Below are positions 5,335 to 5,737 of a stretch of DNA of 5,737 bases, piece after piece. The stretch lies in NCBI GenBank assembly GCA_020047775.1, contig JAIFNK010000256.1, positions 1 through 5,737 on the forward strand. Reading direction: 5' to 3'. Both the position numbers and the translations under genes were made by a program. Numbering within the stretch: position 1 is the stretch's first letter; the number at the start of each line of letters is the position of its first letter. The notes under the pieces were generated by a model that did not search any database, was not told the DNA's origin, and saw only the letters and a list, made by a program, of their open reading frames with translations. The DNA is from Akkermansia sp. (lineage in GTDB: Bacteria; Verrucomicrobiota; Verrucomicrobiia; Verrucomicrobiales; Akkermansiaceae).

Positions 5335-5737
5335 TCACCTCGGCCGGATCATTTCAAACAGATCACCCGTCCTGCAATACCAGTTCGGCACCGACATGCG
5401 GCCGACCGGATGGAATTTCTCCCCTCTCACGCGCAGTGTCTCCGCATCAAACAACTCTTCCCTCACCTGCACCCGGTGCACGATTCCAAGGACCAACCGG
5501 TTCTCGCCGATCCGTTGGATGGAATGCACCTTGCACTCCAGGGCCGCCGGCGCGGCGGCGATCCGGGGCGGGGCGACGGCCGATGAAGCCGCGGTTTCAA
5601 GTTTCTCCCGCTCCGTTTCACTGACTCCATAGGCCACCGATGCCGCCGTGCGGACCATGACTTCCGCCAGCGCCTCATCCACGAGATTGACGACGAACTC
5701 GCCGGTGCGCTCGCAGTTCCGCGCCGTGTCCTTCGGC
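5335..5737 (-). CDS. Flavin reductase-like (FMN-binding split-barrel) protein, N-terminus outside window
   Basis: The minus-strand frame is open from the right edge to TGA at 5335-5337, giving 133 visible residues; a typical member has about 200, so roughly the first third is missing. A GTG at 5682 is not the start, because the residues before it carry the family signature PKDTARNCERTGEFVVNLV, which matches the conserved 'PKDT.RN....EF.VNLV' strand of the flavin reductase-like domain. Further conserved-looking parts are AAPAALECKVHSIQRIGENRLVLGIVHRVQVRE (the barrel core with 'P..LEC' and the 'V.G.V' strand) and a C-terminal GRMSVPNWYCRTGDLFEM (compare 'RLGG..Y'). Such proteins bind FMN and reduce it with NAD(P)H or act as the reductase partner of a monooxygenase. 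No partner is visible in the window. Confidence 0.85.
   Translation of the reverse strand, partial: PKDTARNCERTGEFVVNLVDEALAEVMVRTAASVAYGVSETEREKLETAASSAVAPPRIAAAPAALECKVHSIQRIGENRLVLGIVHRVQVREELFDAETLRVRGEKFHPVGRMSVPNWYCRTGDLFEMIRPR

Overview
The window looks like a piece of a moderately GC-rich (roughly 60%) chromosome from the Planctomycetota/Verrucomicrobiota group, most plausibly a Verrucomicrobium/Luteolibacter-like bacterium. This is an inference from gene content: a Tat-exported ThuA-domain protein, a small membrane-anchored methyltransferase next to DUF2071 and DoxX-like genes, an ECF sigma factor, and several genes without a clear Shine-Dalgarno sequence. No marker gene is present to prove it.

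Layout. Positions 1-325 (+) hold the C-terminal end of an unidentified protein. Positions 420-1019 (+) encode an ECF RNA polymerase sigma factor with clear region 2 and region 4 domains and no adjacent anti-sigma gene. It faces, with only 15 bp between stop codons, a minus-strand operon running from 4226 down to 1035. The operon has five genes, in order of transcription: a DUF2071 (YqjF-like) protein, a two-TM-helix SAM-methyltransferase-like protein, a four-helix membrane protein, a DoxX-like membrane protein, and a DUF3419/BtaA-like 3-amino-3-carboxypropyl transferase relative. Every junction overlaps (8, 4, 4 and 17 bp), so the five products are almost certainly made together. A 62-bp divergent gap separates this operon from a plus-strand gene (4289-5221) for a twin-arginine-exported ThuA-domain protein. 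The right edge (5335-5737, minus) is the C-terminal part of a flavin reductase-like protein.

The most interesting item is the five-gene operon. It combines an enzyme related to betaine-lipid headgroup synthesis (BtaA) with a membrane-tethered methyltransferase-like protein, two integral membrane proteins and a DUF2071 protein. A membrane-lipid or small-molecule modification pathway fits this set, but that is inference; no substrate can be read from the sequence. The second item is a pair of inverted, REP-like palindromes in the convergent gap after the ThuA gene. The two arms differ by a base-pair-preserving (compensatory) change, which suggests they are maintained as structured elements, possibly as a bidirectional terminator.
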